Below, one piece after another: positions 1-5,726 of a stretch of 8,979 nucleotides of DNA (the stretch's first letter is position 1; each line of letters opens with the position of its first letter). The position numbers and the translations under genes were made by a program. The stretch covers positions 1 through 8,979 of the forward strand of contig JAPLHL010000327.1 in assembly GCA_026389655.1 (NCBI GenBank), read 5' to 3'. Source of the stretch: Chloroflexota bacterium (lineage in GTDB: Bacteria > Chloroflexota > Dehalococcoidia > GIF9 > UBA5629). The notes beneath the pieces were generated by a model, which was not told where the DNA came from, did not search any database, and saw only the letters and a program-made list of their open reading frames with translations.

Positions 1-645
1 AATTATACGTTCCAGCAGGGCTTCGGGCTTTTGTGTTGGATAGTCCTGGCGCTCACGGCTGGTCCTGCCCACCATGTTGATTTCCCAGTAGTCCTTCATC
101 CCGACTCTAGTGTACCTGCCGACCTCATCCTGCTGCTCTTCAACTCCTTTGAAATTATACGGTTTCAGATTGCGGTTATATGATTTTTCCTTGAGGCCGT
201 TAAACGTATAATCGCCGGTTTTTGTATAGAAAAGAATGATGTCGTGTTTGCGGCTGAACCTTTTCCCGGGGCTGGCGCCGCCGGATTTATATAGCCACAC
301 GATCTCATTTTGAAAATTGCCATATCCGAATAAGTCCGGGCTGTCCAGCAGCACTTTAACATAGTGGGAAGCATGCCAGTCGCAGTGGTAGTAGAAGCTT
401 CCTGTTGGTTTCAGCACGCGATGTAACTGGATAAGGCGGGGCTTCATGTAGCCGAGATAATCGCTTACATTCTCAAAACGGTCTTCGAAGCGCCGTTTCT
501 CTTTTTTCGCCGACAGCATTACATGATCACGCTGAGAGTTGAACGGGGGGTCTATGTATACCAGGTCGATGCTGTCAGCCGGTATGTCCTTCAGCCTGGC
601 TAGGCAGTCCCCACAATAGACGATGTTGGTCTGCATGGACTTCAT
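1..645 (-). CDS. Site-specific DNA methyltransferase (beta-type N6-adenine/N4-cytosine), partial at left edge
   Basis: The minus-strand frame is open from the start near 645 to the window edge, giving about 215 residues of an incomplete protein. It should transfer a methyl group from S-adenosylmethionine to adenine N6 or cytosine N4 in a short DNA target. Visible are an N-terminal NIVYCGDCL stretch, the catalytic motif IV (SIDLVYIDPPFN, with D-P-P-F at residues 32-35), a conserved HRVLKPTGSFYYHCDWH block, and at the edge YPTQKPEALLERII, which in this family directly precedes the SAM-binding DPFxGxGT motif. Motif IV before motif I is the beta-class order, so the SAM motif should lie just outside the window. 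The start is ambiguous: ATG at 645 or ATG at 636, neither with a good Shine-Dalgarno. No restriction endonuclease gene is visible on this side, so orphan versus restriction-modification status cannot be decided. Confidence 0.93.
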   Translation of the reverse strand, partial: MKSMQTNIVYCGDCLARLKDIPADSIDLVYIDPPFNSQRDHVMLSAKKEKRRFEDRFENVSDYLGYMKPRLIQLHRVLKPTGSFYYHCDWHASHYVKVLLDSPDLFGYGNFQNEIVWLYKSGGASPGKRFSRKHDIILFYTKTGDYTFNGLKEKSYNRNLKPYNFKGVEEQQDEVGRYTRVGMKDYWEINMVGRTSRERQDYPTQKPEALLERII

Positions 646-700
646 TGTATCATCCGCAGTGAATGGGCAAAACTACCCATCCGTAATAACGAGAAAAAAT

Positions 701-716
701 GGCAAACAGGCAAACA
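701..716. repeat. Tandem 8-bp direct repeat in the intergenic region
   Basis: GGCAAACA occurs twice head to tail, at 701-708 and 709-716, ending five bases before the predicted TATACT. It lies in the divergent intergenic region between the methyltransferase and the MmpS-like gene, so it could bind a regulator of either gene. No factor can be named from the sequence. Confidence 0.5.
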
Positions 717-718
717 AA

Positions 719-727
719 TGATATACT
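719..727 (+). promoter_or_regulatory. Extended -10 promoter element for the MmpS-like gene
   Basis: TGATATACT fits an extended -10 element (TGn followed by TATACT at 722-727). Transcription would start near 734, about 30 bases before the ATG at 764. A recognisable -35 is weak (TGGCAA at 700-705, 16-base spacer), which is tolerated with an extended -10. The -35 region is occupied by a perfect tandem repeat described separately. Confidence 0.45.
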
Positions 728-763
728 TCCTGTGCGTATTTAGTATCGTGGAGAGCATTAAAT

Positions 764-1141
764 ATGGTTAGAAATGTTTTTTTATCAGCTGGTATTACTG
801 CCCGCATACTTGTGATTTTATCCATAATGTTGCTTGCAGGTACAAATATGGCCTGCCACCAGGATGACTATGTAGTATACGAGGTAACCGGAGATGCAGA
901 CGTGGTGGATATTTTAATTACCACCGACATGGGTGCCGATGGAAAATACGAAGATGTTCCTTTGCCCTGGCGGATGGAGTTTGGCGGGTTTGATAGTAGC
1001 TATGTGTACCTGTATGCGCATAATAACAGCGATAGCGGCAGTATTAACGCTACCATATACGTCAATGGAAGGGTTTTCAGACAAGCTGCTACTTCACGGC
1101 CTTACGATACTGTAGTTGTTTACGGAGAAAAAAATAATTGA
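764..1141 (+). CDS. MmpS-like small exported protein
   Basis: A 125-residue protein with an N-terminal hydrophobic segment (about residues 11-28) ending at Cys31, followed by a small beta-rich domain. The lipobox is poor (N-M-A-C), so it may be a lipoprotein, a cleaved secreted protein or a single-pass anchored protein. The mature part follows the pattern I know from the mycobacterial MmpS family: VVYEVTG near residue 37, a central VPLPW at 65-69, a V-x-L-x-A-x-N strand, then SGSINATIYVNGRV near 91-104. In mycobacteria these small proteins partner MmpL RND transporters, but no transporter is in this window, so function here is unknown. The start is supported by GGAG at 750-753, ten bases upstream. 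The next gene lies 126 bases downstream and need not be co-transcribed. Confidence 0.75.
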   Translation: MVRNVFLSAGITARILVILSIMLLAGTNMACHQDDYVVYEVTGDADVVDILITTDMGADGKYEDVPLPWRMEFGGFDSSYVYLYAHNNSDSGSINATIYVNGRVFRQAATSRPYDTVVVYGEKNN

Positions 1142-1170
1142 TTCGGAATACGATAACCACGTGATATCTA

Positions 1171-1193
1171 AAGTTCGTTTTAGAAACGAAATT
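1171..1193. other. Hairpin between the MmpS-like and ICMT-like genes
   Basis: TTCGTTT (1174-1180) and AAACGAA (1184-1190) form a perfect 7-bp stem with a TAG loop; AA/TT outside a single mismatch could extend it. It lies 30 bases after the stop of the MmpS-like gene. No T-run follows on the plus strand, so it is not a textbook terminator. It could be an RNA processing signal or an operator. Confidence 0.4.
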
Positions 1194-1267
1194 AAAGGGG
1201 TCATTACCTGCAAGCCAGTTTGATGCTATCATATACCGGCTAAAACTAACGTTATTATGAAGAATCA

Positions 1268-1771
1268 ATGGCCAGTCACATAAAGTCCTTTATCCTTCCG
1301 TTCACTGTCTTATTGGTTATTCCGGGAGCGATCCTTTGGATTACCGGCTTCAGGATCGGGTGGGGATTAAGTATGCCATGGGAAGCAGTGGTGGTCCTTG
1401 CCGGCGCTGTATTGATGGGAAACGGTCTTTATTACCTGGCGATGTGCATCTGGATTTTCATGAAAATCGGGCAGGGAACGCTGGCACCGTGGTCGGCGAC
1501 TAAGAAACTCGTCATAATAGGTCCCTACCGCCAGGTGCGCAATCCCATGATCAGCAGCGTGCTGGCTGTCCTGCTGGGAGAGTCAATAGCCTTCGGCTCG
1601 TTAGGGATATTCATCTGGTTTCTACTGTTCTTTGGCATTAATCACGTATATTTCGTATTCTCTGAAGAACCAGGGCTGGAAAAAAGATTCGGAGAAGACT
1701 ATAAAATATACAAAAAGAACGTACCGCGCTGGATACCCAGGTTGAGGTCGTGGGACGGTGTAGACAGGTGA
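1268..1771 (+). CDS. Isoprenylcysteine carboxyl methyltransferase-family membrane protein
   Basis: A 167-residue integral membrane protein with about four hydrophobic segments (roughly 8-28, 38-66, 94-112, 113-132). The C-terminal half has the signature of the ICMT/PEMT-type SAM-dependent methyltransferases: GTLAPW near 70-75, GPYRQVRNPM at 85-94, a conserved EE at 133-134, then RFGEDYKIYKKNVPRWIPR at 140-158. These residues form the SAM-binding pocket at the membrane face. Bacterial members are widespread; their substrates are mostly unknown, and there is no reason to assume protein prenylcysteine as the target here. The start has only a weak GAAG (1259-1262), and an overlapping ATG at 1257 runs into a stop after eight codons. 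Length is normal for bacterial members of the family. Confidence 0.85.
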   Translation: MASHIKSFILPFTVLLVIPGAILWITGFRIGWGLSMPWEAVVVLAGAVLMGNGLYYLAMCIWIFMKIGQGTLAPWSATKKLVIIGPYRQVRNPMISSVLAVLLGESIAFGSLGIFIWFLLFFGINHVYFVFSEEPGLEKRFGEDYKIYKKNVPRWIPRLRSWDGVDR

Positions 1772-1846
1772 GCTATTCGACTATTGGATTGCCGCAGTCC
1801 CGTGGCACTGGAAATGACAAATAATTTTCTAAGGATGTGATTTTAA

Positions 1847-2488
1847 ATGGCCTTTCAAAAATCCGACCTTTTCAATTTTTACTCGCATTTAACCGGGGCC
1901 GTTGTGTCGCTGGCGGGTTACATCGTATTGCTGTGTGTCTCCGGCGGAGACGTAACGAAAATAATCCTCTCCAGCATATACAGCGTTTGCGCCATCTTTA
2001 TCTTTGCATGCAGCTCAATTTATCACGGTCAGAAAGAAGAGCAGGATGATACCAGCCCCTGGCGCAAGCTCGACCATATCGCCATTTTCTTTATGATAGC
2101 AGGCACTTATACCCCGATAAGCTGGGTATACCTGGATGTTTACTGGCGCTGGAGCATCATTGGTGCGCAATGGCTGCTGGTGGTTCTCGGTCTGGTCTTC
2201 AAGCTCATCTACATAAAAAGCCCGCGCTGGTTGACTATAGTGATTTACCTGCTGATGGGATGGATGGCCCTGATACCGCTGGGCCAGTTGCTGGCGACAA
2301 TGCCGTTCAGTTCGATCATGTTACTGTTTGCCGGCGGGGTAGCCTACTCTGTAGGCGCAGTTATATATGCCCTCAAAAAACCTGATCCCTTCCCCGGCGT
2401 CTTCGGCTTTCATGAGATTTTCCACTCCCTGATAATTATCGGGGCAGTGCTGCATTACCTGATGGTTTTTACTGCCATTAAGGGCTAG
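1847..2488 (+). CDS. HlyIII/TrhA (PAQR-type) membrane protein
   Basis: A 213-residue protein with about seven hydrophobic helices, the usual size of bacterial hemolysin III/TrhA proteins. The family's metal-site residues are all visible: S-x3-H in CSSIYH (Ser56, His60), Asp76 in KLDHIAIF followed by FFMIAGTYTP, and H-x3-H in FHEIFH (His189, His193). In eukaryotic PAQR receptors these residues bind zinc. Bacterial members have been linked to membrane energetics and lipid homeostasis; the 'hemolysin' label is historical and does not imply a toxin. AAGGA at 1831-1835 serves as ribosome binding site, 11 bases before the ATG. It follows the ICMT-like gene by 75 bases in the same direction and could share its transcript. 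Confidence 0.92.
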   Translation: MAFQKSDLFNFYSHLTGAVVSLAGYIVLLCVSGGDVTKIILSSIYSVCAIFIFACSSIYHGQKEEQDDTSPWRKLDHIAIFFMIAGTYTPISWVYLDVYWRWSIIGAQWLLVVLGLVFKLIYIKSPRWLTIVIYLLMGWMALIPLGQLLATMPFSSIMLLFAGGVAYSVGAVIYALKKPDPFPGVFGFHEIFHSLIIIGAVLHYLMVFTAIKG

Positions 2489-2530
2489 TATGGCGTCTGC
2501 ATCCGATCCGATCTGCGTAACAGGGTAGGG

Positions 2531-2559
2531 CAGACAAATTAGCCGGTCAAGGCTATAAT
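2531..2559 (+). promoter_or_regulatory. Sigma70-type promoter of the linalool dehydratase-isomerase homologue
   Basis: CAGACA at 2531-2536 (four of six matches to TTGACA) lies exactly 17 bases before a perfect TATAAT at 2554-2559. Transcription would start near 2566, leaving about 30 bases of leader that contains the AGGAGG at 2588-2593, four bases before the ATG. The -35 overlaps one arm of a spaced inverted repeat, GTCTGC (2495-2500) and GCAGAC (2530-2535), which might serve a regulator. The promoter suggests that the downstream pair of genes is expressed independently of the HlyIII gene. Confidence 0.7.
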
Positions 2560-2597
2560 GTAAAAGTTAGTTAAAATAGGGAATTTTAGGAGGTAGC

Positions 2598-3815
2598 ATG
2601 CGTATCAGTCAGTTTTCTCAGGCAACACGTATTTTCACCTTTATCTTCATTGCGGTACTGGTTTTTAGTGGTATTGGTCTTTCCCTGAATTTGCCGGTAT
2701 CAGCGTGTACAAATGATGATTGCGGACGCTGGCTCAATAACAGCGGGGAAATGTCCAGTGTACTTGAAGACACAGCGGGGATTGTTAAACAAGCCTATCC
2801 GGCGGAAGGAGAAAAGCAGGACTACCGACAGACTGCCACTGCGGATTACTTCAATCAGCAGACGGCCGGCCATCTGACAGCGGATGAATGGAAGGACTTC
2901 CATGCTCTACAGGAGTTCATGAACCTGCCTGCTGTAATGTTCACTGGATATGCCCAGCCGGCCCTTATGTGGAAATACGGCCTGGCTTTTACAGCCTATG
3001 GACTTGCCAGTATCCCCTATATTGAGCCGGGTCAGCGCGTGGCCATTGGCCATTACATTGACAAATTAATTCAGAAAATGAAGCTGAAGGTCGTTTGGGT
3101 CGACTGGGTGGAGCAGGGTTACGGCGACGACTATCTATCCGAGCACAATATCATGTATAAGGGCCATCTTAACCTTATGTACGGCCTACATGGTTTGATC
3201 TATGGCGGTAATAAATGGGACAAAGATTTCACATGGCTGACAGACAAGATTTCGAATGAGATTGATGAGACCAGTTACTCCGGGGTCACCTGCGAACCGG
3301 ACGATTACTATGTCCAATGCAATACTATAGGTATCTATAGCCTGCTGCTGTACGATAAGCTGCACGGGACGGACCACTCCAAACAGGTCAATAGCTGGCT
3401 GAAATTTGTCAAGACGCGTATGATCGTCGAGCCGTACGGCCTGTTCTCCAGATGCTATCATCCCGAACATGACTATGTAGAAGATGGCGTTTCCGGCAAC
3501 TGCAATGCCTGGTCCATCACTTTTATCCATGCCATAGACCCGGCATTTGCTGAGGAGCTGTATCCCAAGTTCAAGAAGACTTTTGTTAAAGAGACGGGGC
3601 AGATGGCATATGCCACCGAATATCCCAACGGGAACGTGGACCCCCTGGTCACCATTCTTACACTGGCATTAGCCAAAGAAATGGGTGACCAGGCGCTGTT
3701 TGATAAGATATTAAATATGATGGAGAAATATAACACACCCAGCTTTAATGGTCTAAGATCGGGCAGGGCTTTATTCTCTTCGGCAAGGTCAATATCGGCC
3801 TGGGTAAATTGCTAG
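2598..3815 (+). CDS. Linalool dehydratase-isomerase homologue, exported; probable C-terminal frameshift
   Basis: A 405-residue protein matching, along most of its length, linalool dehydratase-isomerase (LDI) of Castellaniella defragrans as I remember it. That periplasmic (alpha,alpha)6-barrel enzyme interconverts myrcene, linalool and geraniol. Diagnostic blocks are KYGLAFTAYGLAS (126-138), NIMYKGHLNLMYGL (184-197), CEPDDYYVQCN (232-242), YDKLHGTD (252-259) and EMGDQALFDKIL (361-372). His190, Cys232 and Cys241 have the same spacing as LDI His129, Cys171 and Cys180. Tyr118 may match Tyr45; Asp39 appears unmatched, and Tyr240 corresponds to Asn301. The N-terminus is a signal peptide (hydrophobic core about 12-32) ending V-S-A-C37, a possible lipobox, so it acts outside the cytoplasm. 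The last 15 or so residues do not fit the family, while frame +2 does (see 3749-3835). Start is fixed by AGGAGG. Substrate unproven; it could be another alkenol. Confidence 0.9.
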   Translation: MRISQFSQATRIFTFIFIAVLVFSGIGLSLNLPVSACTNDDCGRWLNNSGEMSSVLEDTAGIVKQAYPAEGEKQDYRQTATADYFNQQTAGHLTADEWKDFHALQEFMNLPAVMFTGYAQPALMWKYGLAFTAYGLASIPYIEPGQRVAIGHYIDKLIQKMKLKVVWVDWVEQGYGDDYLSEHNIMYKGHLNLMYGLHGLIYGGNKWDKDFTWLTDKISNEIDETSYSGVTCEPDDYYVQCNTIGIYSLLLYDKLHGTDHSKQVNSWLKFVKTRMIVEPYGLFSRCYHPEHDYVEDGVSGNCNAWSITFIHAIDPAFAEELYPKFKKTFVKETGQMAYATEYPNGNVDPLVTILTLALAKEMGDQALFDKILNMMEKYNTPSFNGLRSGRALFSSARSISAWVNC

Positions 3816-3835
3816 CCGGTAAACCACTGGATTAA
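3749..3835 (+). other. Displaced C-terminal coding segment of the LDI homologue
   Basis: In the frame beginning at 3749 the codons from 3770 read FILFGKVNIGLGKLLAGKPL and then D before a TAA at 3833-3835. This resembles the C-terminal LAKVHAGFGALL region of LDI in my memory (K-V, G-x-G and L-L aligned). The annotated frame reads an unrelated SSARSISAWVNC tail to a stop at 3815. Insertion of one base, for example in the GGG runs at 3761-3763 or 3766-3768, would join the frames into a protein of about 412 residues. This may be an assembly or read error or a real single-base deletion. Confidence 0.65.
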
Positions 3836-3871
3836 ACGGGAATAAGCCGGCCCTGGTATAGAAGTATATTA

Positions 3872-4645
3872 ATGAAAATCGAGATCCTGGGGTCGCATAA
3901 TACGGAAACGGATACAGCCCGGTTGCCTTGCCTGCTGGTGAACGATGTGATTTCACTGGATGCAGGCGGGTTAACCGGCAGTCTTTCACTGGAGCGCCAG
4001 CAGAAAATCAAGGCAGTACTGCTGACGCACCATCATTTCGACCACACGCGCGACCTGATCATGCTGGGCGCCAACGATTCTGTTCCTCCCTCGACCGTCG
4101 ATGTATATGGCCTGCGGGACACACTTGAAGTGGTCTACCTGTACCTGCTGGACGGAAAAATGTACAAGGATTATACAAGCTGGCCCAGCGTTGAAGCACC
4201 GAGGCTGCGTTTAAAACCGATAGCTCCTTTGCAGCAATTTATAATCGGGGGCTGTATTGTCATGCCGGTGCCGGTCAGCCACTCAGCGCCGTCTGTCGGC
4301 TACCAGGTCACCTCTGAGAATGGAAGGAGTATATTTTACGCAGGGGATACAGGTTCCGGCCTTTCCGGCTGTTGGGAGCGTATTAATCCGGATATACTAT
4401 TCATCGAGGTTACGGGGTTGAACTGTATGGGTGAAACGATGTCGAAGCTGAGGCACCTCACGCCGCAGATGCTGGTGGATGAATTATTGCAGTTTCAACA
4501 AATGAAAGGCCATATACCGCGCGTGATAGCTACACACATACCGGTAGCCCATGAAGAGGAACTGCGGGATGAACTGGCGCTGGCAGGGAAGCAGCTCGAG
4601 ATGGAACTGGAAGTCGCGTACGAGGGGCTGACCATAGAGTTATAA
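3872..4645 (+). CDS. Metallo-beta-lactamase-fold hydrolase, class II cyclic-phosphodiesterase-like
   Basis: A 257-residue soluble protein with no signal peptide, expected to be a cytoplasmic dinuclear metal hydrolase. The metal ligands of the fold are visible in order: HHHFDH at 53-58 (the H-x-H-x-D-H motif), His137 in VPVSHSAPSVGY, Asp159 in IFYAGDTG, and His222 in IATHIP. The stretch from NPDILFIEVTG to RHLTPQMLVDELL (172-205) resembles class II cAMP phosphodiesterases (PDE1 type), which have FIEVSxPN...HLTPxxLxxEL. Actual substrate cannot be told: cyclic nucleotide, lactone, thioester or phosphodiester are all possible. It starts 56 bases after the annotated LDI stop (36 after the restored end), with GAAG at 3861-3864 as a modest ribosome binding site, so both are probably one transcript. 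Family call is firm, subgroup tentative. Confidence 0.88.
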   Translation: MKIEILGSHNTETDTARLPCLLVNDVISLDAGGLTGSLSLERQQKIKAVLLTHHHFDHTRDLIMLGANDSVPPSTVDVYGLRDTLEVVYLYLLDGKMYKDYTSWPSVEAPRLRLKPIAPLQQFIIGGCIVMPVPVSHSAPSVGYQVTSENGRSIFYAGDTGSGLSGCWERINPDILFIEVTGLNCMGETMSKLRHLTPQMLVDELLQFQQMKGHIPRVIATHIPVAHEEELRDELALAGKQLEMELEVAYEGLTIEL

Positions 4646-4647
4646 AC

Positions 4648-4674
4648 AGGGGACGAATCTGGAGGTTCTCCCCT
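4648..4674. terminator. Hairpin between convergent genes, possible terminator
   Basis: AGGGGA (4648-4653) pairs with TCCCCT (4669-4674), and after one unpaired C, GAA (4655-4657) pairs with TTC (4666-4668), giving a nine-pair stem with an eight-base loop. It sits between the convergent stops at 4645 and 4690. The T-run is poor on both strands (GTTTAT on the minus side), so termination is plausible but not certain. Confidence 0.42.
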
Positions 4675-4689
4675 ACGGGTCCTTAAGGT

Positions 4690-5577
4690 CTATTTTAATG
4701 TCGTTACATCGAAAGGGGTCATTTTGCCATCCGGCGTGTAGTCATAGAAGCCCTTGCCCACCTTGCGTCCCAGGCGTCCGGCCTTGACCATTTTTTCGAG
4801 GATACCTGATTTAGCCATCAGGTCGCCGGCGCCCAGGGCTGAGAATGCCTTCCCGACACGCAGGTATGTATCCAGTCCGGCATTGTCCGCAATTTCAAAT
4901 GGGCCTATGTTCCAGTTGAAGCCGTAATGCATGCCCTTATCGACATCCTCAATTGTAGCTATACCTTTCTCGACCAGGTCAAGCGCCTCCCGGAAAGCAG
5001 CGCCGCTGATGCGGTTCATTATGAAACCCGGTATGTCTTGCATAACCTTTACCGGGTACTGACCCAGGGAGTTAATAAAATCGACAGATTTCTTAAAAAC
5101 TGCATCGGAAGTCATATTGCCTTTTATGACCTCTACCAGGCGCATCATGGGCACCGGGCCGAAGAAATGAAGGCCGACCACTCTCTCAGGATGTTTAGTA
5201 AGTGAGGCCAACCTGGTGATGGGGATGCTGGAAGTATTGGATGCCAGGACCGTCTCGACCGGGCATACGGCATCGAGGTCCTTGAAGAGGTCTTTCTTCA
5301 TTTTCTCATCTTCGAAGACGACCTCGATAACCCACTGGCATTTGGGAGCGATGGATAGGTCCTTGACCGGGATTATCCTGTCCTGCACGCTTTTAGCGCT
5401 GTCCTGTATTTTACCTTTAGAGGCTAATTTTTCAGTCGACCATTTGACCTGCGCCATTGTCTTTTGTAAAGCTTCAGGGTTTATATCCTGTAAATAGACG
5501 GTGTAGCCGCCCTGGGCCGCTACCTGTGCGATACCACCTCCCATGAAGCCGGCGCCAATGACTAAAACATTATCCAT
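4690..5577 (-). CDS. 3-hydroxyacyl-CoA dehydrogenase (3-hydroxybutyryl-CoA dehydrogenase type)
   Basis: A cytoplasmic NAD(P)-dependent enzyme oxidising 3-hydroxyacyl-CoA to 3-oxoacyl-CoA, or the reverse in butyrate-type pathways. Numbering from the ATG at 5577 (295 residues), the Rossmann motif GAGFMGGGIAQ starts at residue 8 and an acidic Asp31 ends the second strand, which favours NAD. Catalytic residues follow the family order: Ser116 in NTSS, His137 and Glu149 in GLHFFGPVPMMRLVEVI, Asn187 in IPGFIMNRI. The C-terminal helical domain shows NIGPFEIADNAGLD and ends with GRKVGKGFYDY. Size fits stand-alone Hbd/PaaH/FadB2 proteins rather than the fused FadB. The frame could also begin at a GTG at 5580, but AGGAG at 5586-5590 is better spaced for the ATG. 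It is divergent from the enoyl-CoA isomerase gene, suggesting a shared role in acyl-CoA turnover. Acyl chain length cannot be read. Confidence 0.95.
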   Translation of the reverse strand: MDNVLVIGAGFMGGGIAQVAAQGGYTVYLQDINPEALQKTMAQVKWSTEKLASKGKIQDSAKSVQDRIIPVKDLSIAPKCQWVIEVVFEDEKMKKDLFKDLDAVCPVETVLASNTSSIPITRLASLTKHPERVVGLHFFGPVPMMRLVEVIKGNMTSDAVFKKSVDFINSLGQYPVKVMQDIPGFIMNRISGAAFREALDLVEKGIATIEDVDKGMHYGFNWNIGPFEIADNAGLDTYLRVGKAFSALGAGDLMAKSGILEKMVKAGRLGRKVGKGFYDYTPDGKMTPFDVTTLK

Positions 5578-5582
5578 CACAG

Positions 5583-5591
5583 CCTCTCCTT
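5583..5591 (-). promoter_or_regulatory. Ribosome binding site deciding the dehydrogenase start
   Basis: Read on the minus strand this is AAGGAGAGG. AGGAG (5590 to 5586) is eight bases from the ATG at 5577 but only five from the GTG at 5580, so the ATG is the likelier start. Confidence 0.65.
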
Positions 5592-5673
5592 ATACGATTT
5601 AATTTAGTTAAGATGCACCCATTTTGCAGAATATTATCTGATTTTACAACAGGCAAAGGCCGCATTTCCGTAG

Positions 5674-5679
5674 TATAAT
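5674..5679 (+). promoter_or_regulatory. -10 box of the enoyl-CoA isomerase gene
   Basis: A perfect TATAAT lies 47 bases before the ATG at 5727, predicting a start near 5686 and a leader of about 40 bases that contains GGAGG (5714-5718). No good -35 is present at 17 bases; TTTACA at 5643-5648 is too far upstream. Weak basal strength or an activator is possible. A partial palindrome CAGA-N6-TCTG at 5627-5640 lies between the two divergent genes and could be an operator. Confidence 0.5.
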
Positions 5680-5726
5680 ATCTATCGGTTTACTTACTGA
5701 AACTAATTTTTTCGGAGGTATCCATT

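Noticed and set aside
165..374. Minus-strand ORF of 69 residues
   Set aside because: It lies in a different minus-strand frame within the methyltransferase, whose own frame shows clear family motifs throughout.
2495..2535. Inverted repeat GTCTGC/GCAGAC as a terminator for the HlyIII gene
   Set aside because: The arms are 29 bases apart with no T-run after them; it is noted only as a possible operator overlapping the -35.
3186..3736. Two minus-strand ORFs opposite the LDI homologue
   Set aside because: They run antisense to the conserved His/Cys/Cys region and are best explained as shadows of it.
3755..3800. Programmed -1 ribosomal frameshift in the LDI homologue
   Set aside because: The frame change has the right direction, but no slippery heptamer or clear downstream structure is visible; a one-base deletion or read error is simpler.
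1268..4645. A complete monoterpene or isoprenoid pathway built from the ICMT-like and LDI-like genes
   Set aside because: Only the LDI-like gene is specific; ICMT-family bacterial proteins have unknown substrates, and no geraniol dehydrogenase, geranial dehydrogenase or prenyl-CoA gene is in the window.
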